DNA of 9,789 nucleotides, from contig DAOVCZ010000052.1 of assembly GCA_030669775.1 (NCBI GenBank), positions 1 to 9,789 of the forward strand. Reading direction: 5' to 3'. Below are positions 1 to 7,014 of the stretch, piece after piece (position 1 is the stretch's first letter; the number at the start of each line of letters is the position of its first letter). The stretch comes from Chloroflexota bacterium. Lineage in GTDB: Bacteria; Chloroflexota; Anaerolineae; Anaerolineales; UBA4823. The notes under the pieces are model-generated. The model did no database searches and was not told the origin of the DNA. It saw nothing but the letters and a program-made list of their open reading frames with translations. The position numbers and the translations under genes are program-made.

Positions 1-570
1 CGACCACAAGCACGCCAAATGGCTGAAAATACTATCCGGATTTTAGAAAATTGTCCCGGAGATATTGTCATCCCCTCAGGTTCTTGCACAGGGATGATCC
101 GTCATGGATATCAGGAGTTATTTGCTGACGATCCGGATTGGCTAGAGCGCTCCCAGGCAATAGCAAATCGCACATATGAGTTCACTCAATACTTGGTGGA
201 TGTAATCGGTATCGAAAATCTGGATGCAAAGTTCCCGCATAAGATCTCATACCATGCTTCTTGTCATTTACTGCGTGAATTAGAGATTGACGAACAGCCT
301 CAACGCCTGTTGGAGAATGTGAAAGAAGCGGAATTAATCGCACTTCCGAAGCGAGAGGAATGTTGTGGGTTTGGTGGTCTTTTTTCAATTGAACACCCTG
401 AGATATCTAAAGCCATGTTAGATCGCAAAATTGATCATCTTATTGCCAGCGGTGCCTCTATTCTAGTGTCGTGTGATGCTGGATGTGTGGCGCATATCAG
501 TGGGGGTTTACAGCGGAGGGAAAGCTCCCTACAGGCAGTACATATCGCCGACATCTTGGAAAAACAGTAG
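1..570 (+). CDS. lutA: L-lactate oxidation complex subunit LutA/LldE (5'-truncated)
   Basis: This is the Cys-rich (CCG-domain) subunit of the LutABC iron-sulfur complex, which oxidises L-lactate to pyruvate in the cytoplasm. The frame is open from base 1 with no start codon and reads R-P-Q-A-R-Q before the first Met at 19, so that Met is internal and the gene begins upstream. About 189 residues are visible of a family length near 240. Seen motifs are SGSCTGM (Cys codon at 85-87), YHASCHLLRELE, ECCGFGG (Cys pair at 361-366) and VSCDAGC, the expected cysteine pattern of the second CCG repeat and the end of the first. The alignment with E. coli YkgE (LldE) type proteins is strong by eye. The stop at 568-570 lies three bases before the TTG of the next gene, so the two are almost certainly co-transcribed. 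A heterodisulfide-reductase-like or glycolate oxidase GlcF protein is the alternative, but the LutB partner makes LutA much more likely. Confidence 0.92.
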   Translation, partial: RPQARQMAENTIRILENCPGDIVIPSGSCTGMIRHGYQELFADDPDWLERSQAIANRTYEFTQYLVDVIGIENLDAKFPHKISYHASCHLLRELEIDEQPQRLLENVKEAELIALPKREECCGFGGLFSIEHPEISKAMLDRKIDHLIASGASILVSCDAGCVAHISGGLQRRESSLQAVHIADILEKQ

Positions 571-573
571 CTA

Positions 574-2625
574 TTGTATATTCATAAACTAATGGTCAAT
601 ACATTCCGCAAACACATCCAAGAATCTTTAATGAACGAGAATTTGCAAATTGCACTCGATGCAAATGCCGAACGGAGGATCACGGCCCGCGAGCAAGCGT
701 TGAATTCTTTATCTGAGCCCTGGCAAATCTTACGCCAGCGTGCCCATAATGTTCGCCTCCAGACGATTAACAACCTGGATGAATATCTGGACCAATTTAC
801 CAATCAAGCTAAAAACAATGGCATGATCGTCCACTGGGCAGCGGATGCAGGACAGGCAGTACAAACGATATTGGATATAGCCAGGGAAAAGCGCGCCAAG
901 TTGATCGCCAAATCAAAGACGATGGTAAGCGAGGAGATCGGTTTAAACAACTCATTAGAAGCAGCAGGATTCCAGGTCGTTGAGACGGATTTGGGGGAAT
1001 ATATCATCCAATTGAGGGGTGAATCACCATCTCATATCATCACCCCCGCCGTGCACCTGAGAAGAGAAGAAGTTGGAGTAACCTTCCAGGAAAAGCTTGG
1101 TATACCCTTCACCACAGATATTCACACCATGACTGCTGCTGCTCGCGAACGGTTGCGACGAACGTTTATTGAGGCAGATATTGGCTTGTCAGGAGTGAAT
1201 TTTGGTGTCGCAGAAAGCGGTACGATATGCCTGGTAACCAATGAGGGCAACGGTCGTTTGGTAACTACACTTCCCCCGGTGCATATCGCTTTGATGGGTA
1301 TCGAGCGCTTGGTGCCAACTATGGAAGATTTAGCCTTGATGCTGGAATTGCTGCCGCGCTCTGCGACCGGGCAAAAAATCACGGTTTATACCAATTTGAT
1401 CAATGCCCCTCGCCAGCCTCATGAGCCGGATGGTCCTCAGGAAAGGCACATAATCCTGGTGGACAATGGTCGTCAGGTGATGCGGGAATCCCCTCTCGCA
1501 GAAGCTTTGTTATGCATTCGTTGCGGGGCCTGTTTAAATGCTTGTCCAGTATTTGCAGAGATCGGTGGGCATGCATATGTGAATGACCAAGGCGAGAGCA
1601 GCACATACCCTGGACCAATCGGGTCAATCGTTTCTCCAGGATTGTTTGGTCAAACTGAGTTTGGGCACTTAGCGCGTGCATCGAGTCTTTGCGCGGCTTG
1701 TAAAGATGCCTGTCCAGTTGATATTGATTTACCCAAATTGCTCTTACGAGTCCGAGCTGGTGGAGTGACGCTGCACACAAAGGATGTAGAGCGAAAAGTT
1801 CCCTTAAGTGTGAATATAGGTTTGCGATTTTATACCTGGGTTGCTTCCAAATCAAGTCGCTTCACCCTGGCTCTGAAATTGGTTGGGTATTTAAGTAGGA
1901 TTGTTGCTCCCAGGTCTGACTGGCTGCGTTTGCCAAGCTTTACCGGTTGGGGATACAGCAAAGATCTTCCACGCCCAGCTCGGCAACCTTTTCGAGAGCG
2001 GTGGGCGAGAGGTATAGACGAAATATCCTCCCCGAACGGGATTCAAGACAATAATATTGAACCATTCAAAATGACAGAGTCAAAAAGATCGAGTGATTTA
2101 CGGGATGGAGAAGACCTTATTCAAAGATTCGCAGAGGAATTGGTCGCCCTGGATGGTTATTTTACATTATGCACCATAGAGGATTTACCTCAACTTGTGT
2201 TTGACGAGTTGCAGAATCAAGGGATCTCGTCAGTACTCTCTTGGGAAAAGAACCAATTACCACACGGATTCATTGACTCGCTGCGATCAAAGGGAATTAA
2301 AGTCAGTGAGGAATTTAATGACCAGGTGAAGGCAGGTATCAGCGGCGCTCAAGCTGCGATCGCTGAGACAGGAACTTTAGTACTTCCTTCCGGAAAGGGT
2401 CGGGCTCAATTCGTATCTTTAACCCCGGAAGTCCACATCGCAGTGCTCAGGGCAAGCGATATTTTCCAGAATATCACTCAGGTCCTGCATTTGCCAGAAG
2501 TGCGCCAGGCATCTGCCACTGCATTGATCAGTGGTCCTTCCCGGACGGCGGATATCGAGATGACATTGACCCTCGGCGTTCATGGTCCACGGAAAGTACA
2601 TGTGTTCTGTCTTGAGGGGGAATAA
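574..2625 (+). CDS. lutB: LutB-LutC fusion, iron-sulfur lactate utilisation protein
   Basis: This 683-residue protein joins two subunits of the lactate-oxidising Lut complex that are usually separate. Residues about 60-300 form a LUD domain (SKTMVSEE near 114, FGVAESGTI at 210-218, then NEGNGRLVTTLPP). Two 4Fe-4S motifs follow: C314-x2-C317-x2-C320-x3-C324-P, then GGHAY and YPGPIG, then C373-x2-C376-x3-C380-P. The LutB C-terminal region ends near residue 480 with LPRPARQPFRERW. After a polar linker, residues about 510-683 are a second LUD domain of LutC type (AGISGAQAAIAETGTLVL from 587; SGPSRTADIEMTLTLGVHGP near the end). The frame is unbroken, so the fusion is real in this sequence. The start is uncertain: TTG at 574 is weakly supported by GGA at 558-560, and ATG at 592 has no visible Shine-Dalgarno. 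An internal ATG at 2071 (M500) could be the relic of a separate lutC start, but no ribosome site precedes it. Confidence 0.92.
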   Translation: MYIHKLMVNTFRKHIQESLMNENLQIALDANAERRITAREQALNSLSEPWQILRQRAHNVRLQTINNLDEYLDQFTNQAKNNGMIVHWAADAGQAVQTILDIAREKRAKLIAKSKTMVSEEIGLNNSLEAAGFQVVETDLGEYIIQLRGESPSHIITPAVHLRREEVGVTFQEKLGIPFTTDIHTMTAAARERLRRTFIEADIGLSGVNFGVAESGTICLVTNEGNGRLVTTLPPVHIALMGIERLVPTMEDLALMLELLPRSATGQKITVYTNLINAPRQPHEPDGPQERHIILVDNGRQVMRESPLAEALLCIRCGACLNACPVFAEIGGHAYVNDQGESSTYPGPIGSIVSPGLFGQTEFGHLARASSLCAACKDACPVDIDLPKLLLRVRAGGVTLHTKDVERKVPLSVNIGLRFYTWVASKSSRFTLALKLVGYLSRIVAPRSDWLRLPSFTGWGYSKDLPRPARQPFRERWARGIDEISSPNGIQDNNIEPFKMTESKRSSDLRDGEDLIQRFAEELVALDGYFTLCTIEDLPQLVFDELQNQGISSVLSWEKNQLPHGFIDSLRSKGIKVSEEFNDQVKAGISGAQAAIAETGTLVLPSGKGRAQFVSLTPEVHIAVLRASDIFQNITQVLHLPEVRQASATALISGPSRTADIEMTLTLGVHGPRKVHVFCLEGE

Positions 2626-2679
2626 AAAAGGGAAATAAGTTTCCACTCCATTTATCAGTCAGGTATTCGTTAAATAAAG

Positions 2680-2711
2680 TAGTTCCATGAAAGATTTTCA
2701 ACATGGAACTA
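2680..2711. terminator. Hairpin between convergent lut and coaBC transcripts
   Basis: TAGTTCCATG at 2680-2689 is perfectly complementary to CATGGAACTA at 2702-2711, a 10-bp stem with a 12-base loop. An inner TGAAA/TTTCA pairing (2688-2692 with 2696-2700) can extend an alternative fold. It sits between the stop of the LutBC gene (2625) and the stop of coaBC (2802), where both transcripts converge. The flanks are AT-rich but not a clean U-tract: on the minus strand the hairpin is followed by ACTTTATTTAA, on the plus strand by AATTAATTG. A bidirectional terminator is the natural reading, better supported for the minus strand. The rest of 2626-2801 shows no gene. Confidence 0.55.
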
Positions 2712-2801
2712 AATTAATTGTTGGTTATTTGGAAATGGAACCCTGGTAAGCAAACTCTGCTACCTCAGATTGAACCTATGTATATTGCAACTAATCGTTG
2801 G

Positions 2802-4043
2802 TCAATATTGTTCGTTGCTAGATAATCCTAGTAACCCTATCACACGCTCCAAGACAAATTGCGCCACTTCATCCTTACTCATTAATGGCAGCACTTCTTC
2901 TCCGCCTCCAGCATCCAGAATAGTCACTCGATTGGTATCGACAGCAAACCCTGCGTCAGTAGCCGAGATGTCGTTGGCTATGATCAGATCTAACTGTTTC
3001 GCTTCAAGTTTTTGGCGGGCATTACTGATTAAATCTTGGCTTTCAGCCGCGAATCCAACTGAGATTTCTGGGTATCCGTGCTTAGATTTCTCTTTGGCAA
3101 CCGCGGCTAGGATATCAGGTGTCGCTTCCAGTTCGAGTTTTGGTCCGCCAGCGGATTTCTTAACCTTCTCTTTGGTGGGGGAAACCGGTCGAAAATCCGC
3201 GACCGCAGCCGCCATGAGCAAAGCAGTTGAATCTGGAAGGGCTTTCAGCACAGCGGCTAGCATTTCTTCAGCCGTGCGAATTTCCATGTGATCTACTCCA
3301 ATGGGAGCCGCAAGGTGGGTCGGTCCAGAAATCAGGGTTACATCGGCGCCTTTATCGAGTGCAGCCTGCGCGAGAGCAAATCCCTGCTTTCCAGATGAGC
3401 GATTCATGATTCCCCGGATTGGATCAATGGGTTCATACGTGCCACTTGCCGTGACGATGATTTTCTTATTTCTCAGCGGTCCATGGCGTGTTAATCCATA
3501 GCGTATAAGTCCCAGTAGTTCAATTGATTCAACCATCCGTCCAATCCCAGTCATCCCTGAAGCCAGATGACCTTCAGTAGGACCGATGATGGTTACGTCT
3601 CGTTGACGGAGTGTATCCAGGTTGGTCTGGGTGGCGGGATGTGCGTACATGTCCCCATCCATAGCGGGGGCTAAGATAATAGGACAGCGCGCGGCCAGCG
3701 CGGTCACAGTCAATAAGTTGTCAGCAATTCCGTGTGCAAGCTTGGCTAATGTATTGGCTGTTATCGGAGCAATGACCAGCTGCTTGGCATGCCTCGCCAG
3801 GCCAATATGCTGAATATGACCTTGGGAACCCCAGAGATCGGAATCTGTATATGCGGGTTGACCGGTCACAGACTGGAAAGTGAGCGGGGTGACAAATTGG
3901 GTGGCAGATTGGGTCAAGATCACATCAACCACAGCCCCTGATTGAGCTAGTTTCGAAGCTAAATCAACAGATTTATATACTGCGATAGATCCTGTAACTC
4001 CCAGAACGATCCGTTTATCTTGAAAAGGGGTAATCATATACAC
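2802..4043 (-). CDS. coaBC: Bifunctional phosphopantothenoylcysteine decarboxylase / phosphopantothenate-cysteine ligase CoaBC
   Basis: This cytoplasmic flavoprotein makes 4'-phosphopantetheine in two steps of coenzyme A synthesis. At 413 residues it has normal full length. The CoaC half (about 1-180) has GVTGSIAVYK (15-24), the catalytic His in HIGLARHA (H79) and APITANTLAKLAHGIADNLL (92-111). The CoaB half (about 193-400) has TASGTYEPIDPIRGIMNRSSGK (198-219, with N214), AAAVADFRP (278-286), the lysine stretch K291-K296, VGFAAES (329-335) and ANDIS (356-360). Relative to E. coli Dfp (offset +4), the PxMN Asn125 position is Asp129 (PAMDGDM) and the Cys158 position is Ser162 (ASGMTGIGRM). The start is GTG at 4043, or ATG at 4037 two codons later; neither has a convincing Shine-Dalgarno. 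It lies 50 bases after the lipoprotein gene and is probably the last gene of the minus-strand cluster. Confidence 0.95.
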   Translation of the reverse strand: MYMITPFQDKRIVLGVTGSIAVYKSVDLASKLAQSGAVVDVILTQSATQFVTPLTFQSVTGQPAYTDSDLWGSQGHIQHIGLARHAKQLVIAPITANTLAKLAHGIADNLLTVTALAARCPIILAPAMDGDMYAHPATQTNLDTLRQRDVTIIGPTEGHLASGMTGIGRMVESIELLGLIRYGLTRHGPLRNKKIIVTASGTYEPIDPIRGIMNRSSGKQGFALAQAALDKGADVTLISGPTHLAAPIGVDHMEIRTAEEMLAAVLKALPDSTALLMAAAVADFRPVSPTKEKVKKSAGGPKLELEATPDILAAVAKEKSKHGYPEISVGFAAESQDLISNARQKLEAKQLDLIIANDISATDAGFAVDTNRVTILDAGGGEEVLPLMSKDEVAQFVLERVIGLLGLSSNEQY

Positions 4044-4093
4044 CGGATTTCATCAATTGTGAATGAGCTGCTACCTCTCGGATATGAAACAAA

Positions 4094-4861
4094 TCATTGG
4101 CGAGCAACGAAAGCAAAGTTTACCTTGACTTCATCTTCGGTATTAAGGATACCACCGATACTGATTGGACCGAAACCAAAATCGCTCATCAGGATGGTTG
4201 TGGTCGCTTCGCCTGTCATTGTGTCACCTTCTCCAACAAACGAAACCTCAAAAGTTACTGGTTTGGTGACATCACGAACTGTTAAATCTCCGCTGACTAG
4301 AAATGTAATCTGCTGACCTTCCTGGTAACTCTCTGGTAAACCTTGAATTTCTCGTGGGGTGAATTCTACGATGGGGAATATTGCTGATTCTAGGAATCGT
4401 TCCCGAATGGCATTATCGCGTCTTTGACTGTCAGAAGTGAATTGGCTGACATCGATACGAATAGGTCCAATCGTGCTGTTTTGTAGGTTATCCCGGTCGA
4501 CGAGGATTTCACCGTTTACTTCCGATGTAACCCCAATAGCGAGATTGAAGGCATTATCCTGGTTCAGGAAAACTTCTCCAACTTCGTAAGATACTTCAGA
4601 TTCACCAGGAACAATGACGAAAACCTCCATCCCTCCTTCGGGTGCTGGATAAGAGGTACCCAAGCTGACTACCGGAGTCGCGGTATGGAATGGAGGTGGA
4701 TATACTGAATCATCGGTATTCTCTTGTGAGCTGGATGCTTGAACTGATTCGGTCTGCTGGGGAGCAGGGTAACTTTCCGGGGGACTATCGGTCGGTGTCT
4801 GCGCACCGCAGGCAGTAATCAGAAGAGCGCATAACGCGAGTAGGTATATTGTTTTTGACAT
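4094..4861 (-). CDS. YceI-domain lipoprotein
   Basis: This is a predicted membrane-anchored lipoprotein of 255 residues with a C-terminal YceI domain, a lipocalin-like barrel that in characterised relatives binds isoprenoid-type lipids. Its ligand here is unknown. The signal peptide runs from MSKTIYLLALC to the lipobox I-T-A-C18. Residues about 19-75 are a Pro/Ser/Thr/Gln-rich linker containing SYPAP twice (30-34 and 70-74). The YceI domain spans about 85-253: DVSQFTSDSQRRDNAIRERF (137-156), the phase FPIVEFTP (162-169), GDLTVRDVTKPVTFEV (191-206) and DFGFGPISIGG (227-237). The frame stays open upstream to 4945, but the start at 4861 is chosen because GGAGG lies five bases before it and a textbook lipoprotein signal follows at once. 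It lies between prmC (90 bases upstream) and coaBC (50 bases downstream) on the same strand, with no evident metabolic link to either. Confidence 0.88.
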   Translation of the reverse strand: MSKTIYLLALCALLITACGAQTPTDSPPESYPAPQQTESVQASSSQENTDDSVYPPPFHTATPVVSLGTSYPAPEGGMEVFVIVPGESEVSYEVGEVFLNQDNAFNLAIGVTSEVNGEILVDRDNLQNSTIGPIRIDVSQFTSDSQRRDNAIRERFLESAIFPIVEFTPREIQGLPESYQEGQQITFLVSGDLTVRDVTKPVTFEVSFVGEGDTMTGEATTTILMSDFGFGPISIGGILNTEDEVKVNFAFVARQ

Positions 4862-4866
4862 TGGGG

Positions 4867-4871
4867 CCTCC
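4867..4871 (-). promoter_or_regulatory. Shine-Dalgarno site fixing the lipoprotein start
   Basis: On the minus strand GGAGG lies five bases before ATG at 4861. It is the strongest ribosome site in the window and decides the start against the longer open frame that reaches 4945. Confidence 0.75.
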
Positions 4872-4892
4872 AGGGCATCGAATATTACGATA

Positions 4893-4922
4893 ATTTTATC
4901 ATTTGGAGAAAGGCTATCAGAA
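4893..4922 (-). promoter_or_regulatory. Weak candidate promoter for the yceI-coaBC pair
   Basis: On the minus strand TAAAAT (4898-4893) resembles a -10 box, with TTCTGA (4922-4917) 18 bases upstream as a poor -35 match. It overlaps GATAATTTTATC at 4889-4900, an inverted GATAA/TTATC repeat that could also be a small operator or chance in AT-rich DNA. The 89-base gap after prmC leaves room for a separate promoter, but the boxes alone do not prove one. Confidence 0.25.
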
Positions 4923-4950
4923 ATTAATCCGTTATAACCCTTCAATCTAT

Positions 4951-5802
4951 TTAGTAAATTTTTGGTAGCTGGATCATGACCAAACGGTCTTTTCCAGATA
5001 AATCGGACAACACTTCGATTTCGGCGGAGGGAAAAGCTCGCTGAGCAAGATATTGCGCTTTAGCTCCTTGAGAACTTTCTACCTCGATGAGCAGGATTCC
5101 CCGAGGGGCAATATGACCTGGGGCTTCTTCGAGAAGGCTGCTAATTAAATCCAGACCATTTGGTCCGCCATCTAGTGCCATGTCTGGCTCACGTCCTGAA
5201 ACTTCCAAGTTTTGTAAGGTTTGAGTGGGGATGTATGGTAAATTTGCACAGACCAGATCGAAGCGATCTGCAATTGGTGGGAATAAGTCAGTTTGCAGGA
5301 AATTAACCTGGTGATCCACATTGTGCTGGATGGTATTTGCGCGACCTATTTTGAGGGCTGGGTATGAGATATCCGTAGCGATGACGGATACATCTGGATT
5401 ATGCTTGGCTAACGCTACCGCAATGCAGCCAGAACCTGTACCTATATCAGCTGCCATGCAGGGTTCTGGTTGGAGATTAAGCCAATCAAGAGCCTTGTCG
5501 ACTAGTAATTCTGTCTCCGGTCGAGGGATCAATGTATCAGGCGTGACGGTGAAATCCAGACCGTAAAATTCCCAATGACCCAATACATAGGGCAGTGGAA
5601 TTCCCCTTTCAAGAGCATTAATTTCCTGCTGTAAAGAGGAAAAGGCTGAGTTAGTGAGACTTTCTTCTGGGTGAGTAAGCAGCCAGGTACGAGATTTTCC
5701 CAAGCAGTGAGCTAGAATCGTTTGGGCATCCAAAGTGGGCGTATCGCTTACCTTAACCAGCGTCGCCGCGCTACCCTCAAGAGCCTGGGATATGGTGATC
5801 AA
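4951..5802 (-). CDS. prmC: Release factor glutamine N5-methyltransferase PrmC (HemK)
   Basis: PrmC uses S-adenosylmethionine to methylate the glutamine of the GGQ motif in peptide release factors, which improves translation termination. The 283-residue protein has normal length: a helical N-terminal domain (about 1-80, ending PYVLGHWEFYG), the conserved IPRPETELLVD (92-102), SAM-binding motif I DIGTGSGCIAVALA (119-132), the acidic D144 of TDIS, and the catalytic-site tetrapeptide N187-L-P-Y190, followed by EPDMALDGGPNGLD (205-218). The usual tetrapeptide is NPPY; here the second residue is Leu. I checked this at codon level (AAT TTA CCA TAC on the minus strand, 5244-5233). The start is TTG at 5802, overlapping the TGA stop of prfA by four bases (TTGA), which suggests translational coupling. 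The adjacent prfA encodes its substrate. Confidence 0.93.
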   Translation of the reverse strand: MITISQALEGSAATLVKVSDTPTLDAQTILAHCLGKSRTWLLTHPEESLTNSAFSSLQQEINALERGIPLPYVLGHWEFYGLDFTVTPDTLIPRPETELLVDKALDWLNLQPEPCMAADIGTGSGCIAVALAKHNPDVSVIATDISYPALKIGRANTIQHNVDHQVNFLQTDLFPPIADRFDLVCANLPYIPTQTLQNLEVSGREPDMALDGGPNGLDLISSLLEEAPGHIAPRGILLIEVESSQGAKAQYLAQRAFPSAEIEVLSDLSGKDRLVMIQLPKIY

Positions 5803-6878
5803 TCCTCGAATCCCGCAGCTGCCAAGCGTTCAGCTTCTTCCCGCGTAGCCAGCTCATCAATGAAGAAATCAATTTCGCCATCCATCACAGCAGGTAGATT
5901 GTAGGAAGAAAGATTTATGCGATGATCAGTGACTCGAGATTGGGGGTAATTATATGTGCGGATTTTCTCAGAACGCTCTCCGGTGCCCACTTGCGCGCGG
6001 CGGTCCTGATCGATCTCCGCCCTGCGTTTTTCTTCTTCAATCTCGTACAGTCGAGCACGCAAAATACTCATGGCGCGAGTCTTATTTTGAAGTTGTGAGC
6101 GTTCATCCTGGCACTGTACAACAATCCCAGTCGGAAAGTGGGTGATCCGCACCGCAGTGGCATTCTTTTGTACGCTTTGACCGCCTGCCCCAGCTGATTT
6201 GTAAACATCAATTCGGAGGTCATTTTCAGGGATGGTGATCTCAACTTCATCTACCTCCGCGAGTACCGCTACAGTAGCTGCCGAGGTGTGGATCCGACCC
6301 TGAGACTCGGTGATCGGCACACGCTGTACACGATGAACGCCTGATTCATACTTCAGGCGGGAATAGGCTCCTTGACCTTTGATCAAGAATGAAATCTCCT
6401 TAAATCCGCCAATCCCGATCTCGTGAGAGGATAGGATTTCAACCTTCCACCGCTGAAGTTCTGCATAGCGGCTGTAGATGCGGAAGAGGTCTGCAGCAAA
6501 AAGCGCGGCCTCATCACCTCCGGTGCCGGCGCGAATCTCCATGATTACATTCCGGTTGTCACGCGCATCTTGAGGGAGCAGCATGCTTTTGAGCTCGCGC
6601 TCAAGATTCCCCAACTCAAATTCCAGCTGTTCAATTTCTGCAGTTGCCAGCTGGCGTAGTTCATCGTCATCGGTCTCAGCCAGGGCGCGCGCTTCCTCCA
6701 ATTGTTGGGTAGCCTGGCGATAACGGTTGGTTTTCGTGATTAACGGTTCAAGTTCAGCGCGTTCGATGCTCAGTTCCGTGGCGCGCTGGTAATCGTCCCC
6801 AACTTCCATCAGGAGCTGATTCAATTCATTATAGCGTTCTTCAATACCTGCGATTTTATCTAACATATCTAGTTTCAT
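5799..6878 (-). CDS. prfA: Peptide chain release factor 1
   Basis: RF1 reads UAA and UAG stop codons in the ribosomal A site and triggers peptide release. At 359 residues it has the usual length. The N-terminal part (1-100) is rich in charged heptad-like helices. IRAGTGGDEAALFAADLFR (115-133) is the family signature. The stop-codon reading tripeptide is P188-I-T190 inside RVPITESQGRIHTS, the PxT form that marks RF1 and excludes RF2 (SPF). The catalytic loop is GAGGQ with G232-G233-Q234. The residues after it read SVQKNATAVRITHFPTG, unlike the HVNTTDSAVRITH common in RF1. The C-terminal YNYPQSRVTDHRI (309-321) is typical. The start at 6878 is ATG with GGAA four bases upstream. It is the first gene of the minus-strand cluster and overlaps prmC by four bases. 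Confidence 0.96.
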   Translation of the reverse strand: MKLDMLDKIAGIEERYNELNQLLMEVGDDYQRATELSIERAELEPLITKTNRYRQATQQLEEARALAETDDDELRQLATAEIEQLEFELGNLERELKSMLLPQDARDNRNVIMEIRAGTGGDEAALFAADLFRIYSRYAELQRWKVEILSSHEIGIGGFKEISFLIKGQGAYSRLKYESGVHRVQRVPITESQGRIHTSAATVAVLAEVDEVEITIPENDLRIDVYKSAGAGGQSVQKNATAVRITHFPTGIVVQCQDERSQLQNKTRAMSILRARLYEIEEEKRRAEIDQDRRAQVGTGERSEKIRTYNYPQSRVTDHRINLSSYNLPAVMDGEIDFFIDELATREEAERLAAAGFED

Positions 6879-6921
6879 TTATTTCCAAATAGAGAGTTGA
6901 TTCATCTAAATTCTCGCCGGA

Positions 6922-6950
6922 ATTATACCATTGGAACTTTTCATTACTAA
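6922..6950 (-). promoter_or_regulatory. Candidate prfA promoter
   Basis: On the minus strand a perfect TATAAT (6927-6922) is preceded, 17 bases upstream, by TTAGTA (6950-6945), a weak -35 match (three of six). It would start transcription near 6915 and leave a leader of about 37 bases before the prfA ATG at 6878. It lies in the only sizeable intergenic space upstream of prfA. Confidence 0.45.
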
Positions 6951-7000
6951 ATGTCGTCTTTTGTACAAGTTAATCATTCCATCAGGATTTCATGAATGGG

Positions 7001-7006
7001 AAGGGG
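7001..7006 (+). promoter_or_regulatory. Shine-Dalgarno site fixing the VIT/vWA gene start
   Basis: AAGGGG lies eight bases before ATG at 7015. The same frame is open back to a TTG at 6931, but the 28 extra residues would precede a complete Lys-rich signal peptide, so 7015 is the supported start. Confidence 0.7.
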
Positions 7007-7014
7007 ATTCGACG

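Noticed and set aside
1400..1855. 151-codon minus-strand open frame opposite the LutBC gene
   Set aside because: It is antisense to the conserved 4Fe-4S region of LutB, with His/Leu/Arg-rich shadow composition and no domain.
2770..3291. 173-codon plus-strand open frame opposite coaBC
   Set aside because: It is antisense to a clear full-length CoaBC, has a Ser/Ala-rich composition typical of a shadow frame, and no recognisable domain.
4862..4945. In-frame upstream extension of the YceI lipoprotein to 4945
   Set aside because: GGAGG five bases before 4861 and the immediate lipoprotein signal sequence show the true start; the extension has no signal-like character.
6897..6929. Possible plus-strand promoter for the vWA gene (TTGATT then AATTAT, 18-base spacing)
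   Set aside because: The match is weak, it overlaps the better minus-strand TATAAT, and it would give a leader of over 80 bases; not enough to call.
6931..7014. In-frame upstream extension of the VIT/vWA gene from a TTG at 6931
   Set aside because: The extra 28 residues would bury a complete signal peptide, no ribosome site precedes 6931, and AAGGGG lies at the right distance before ATG 7015.
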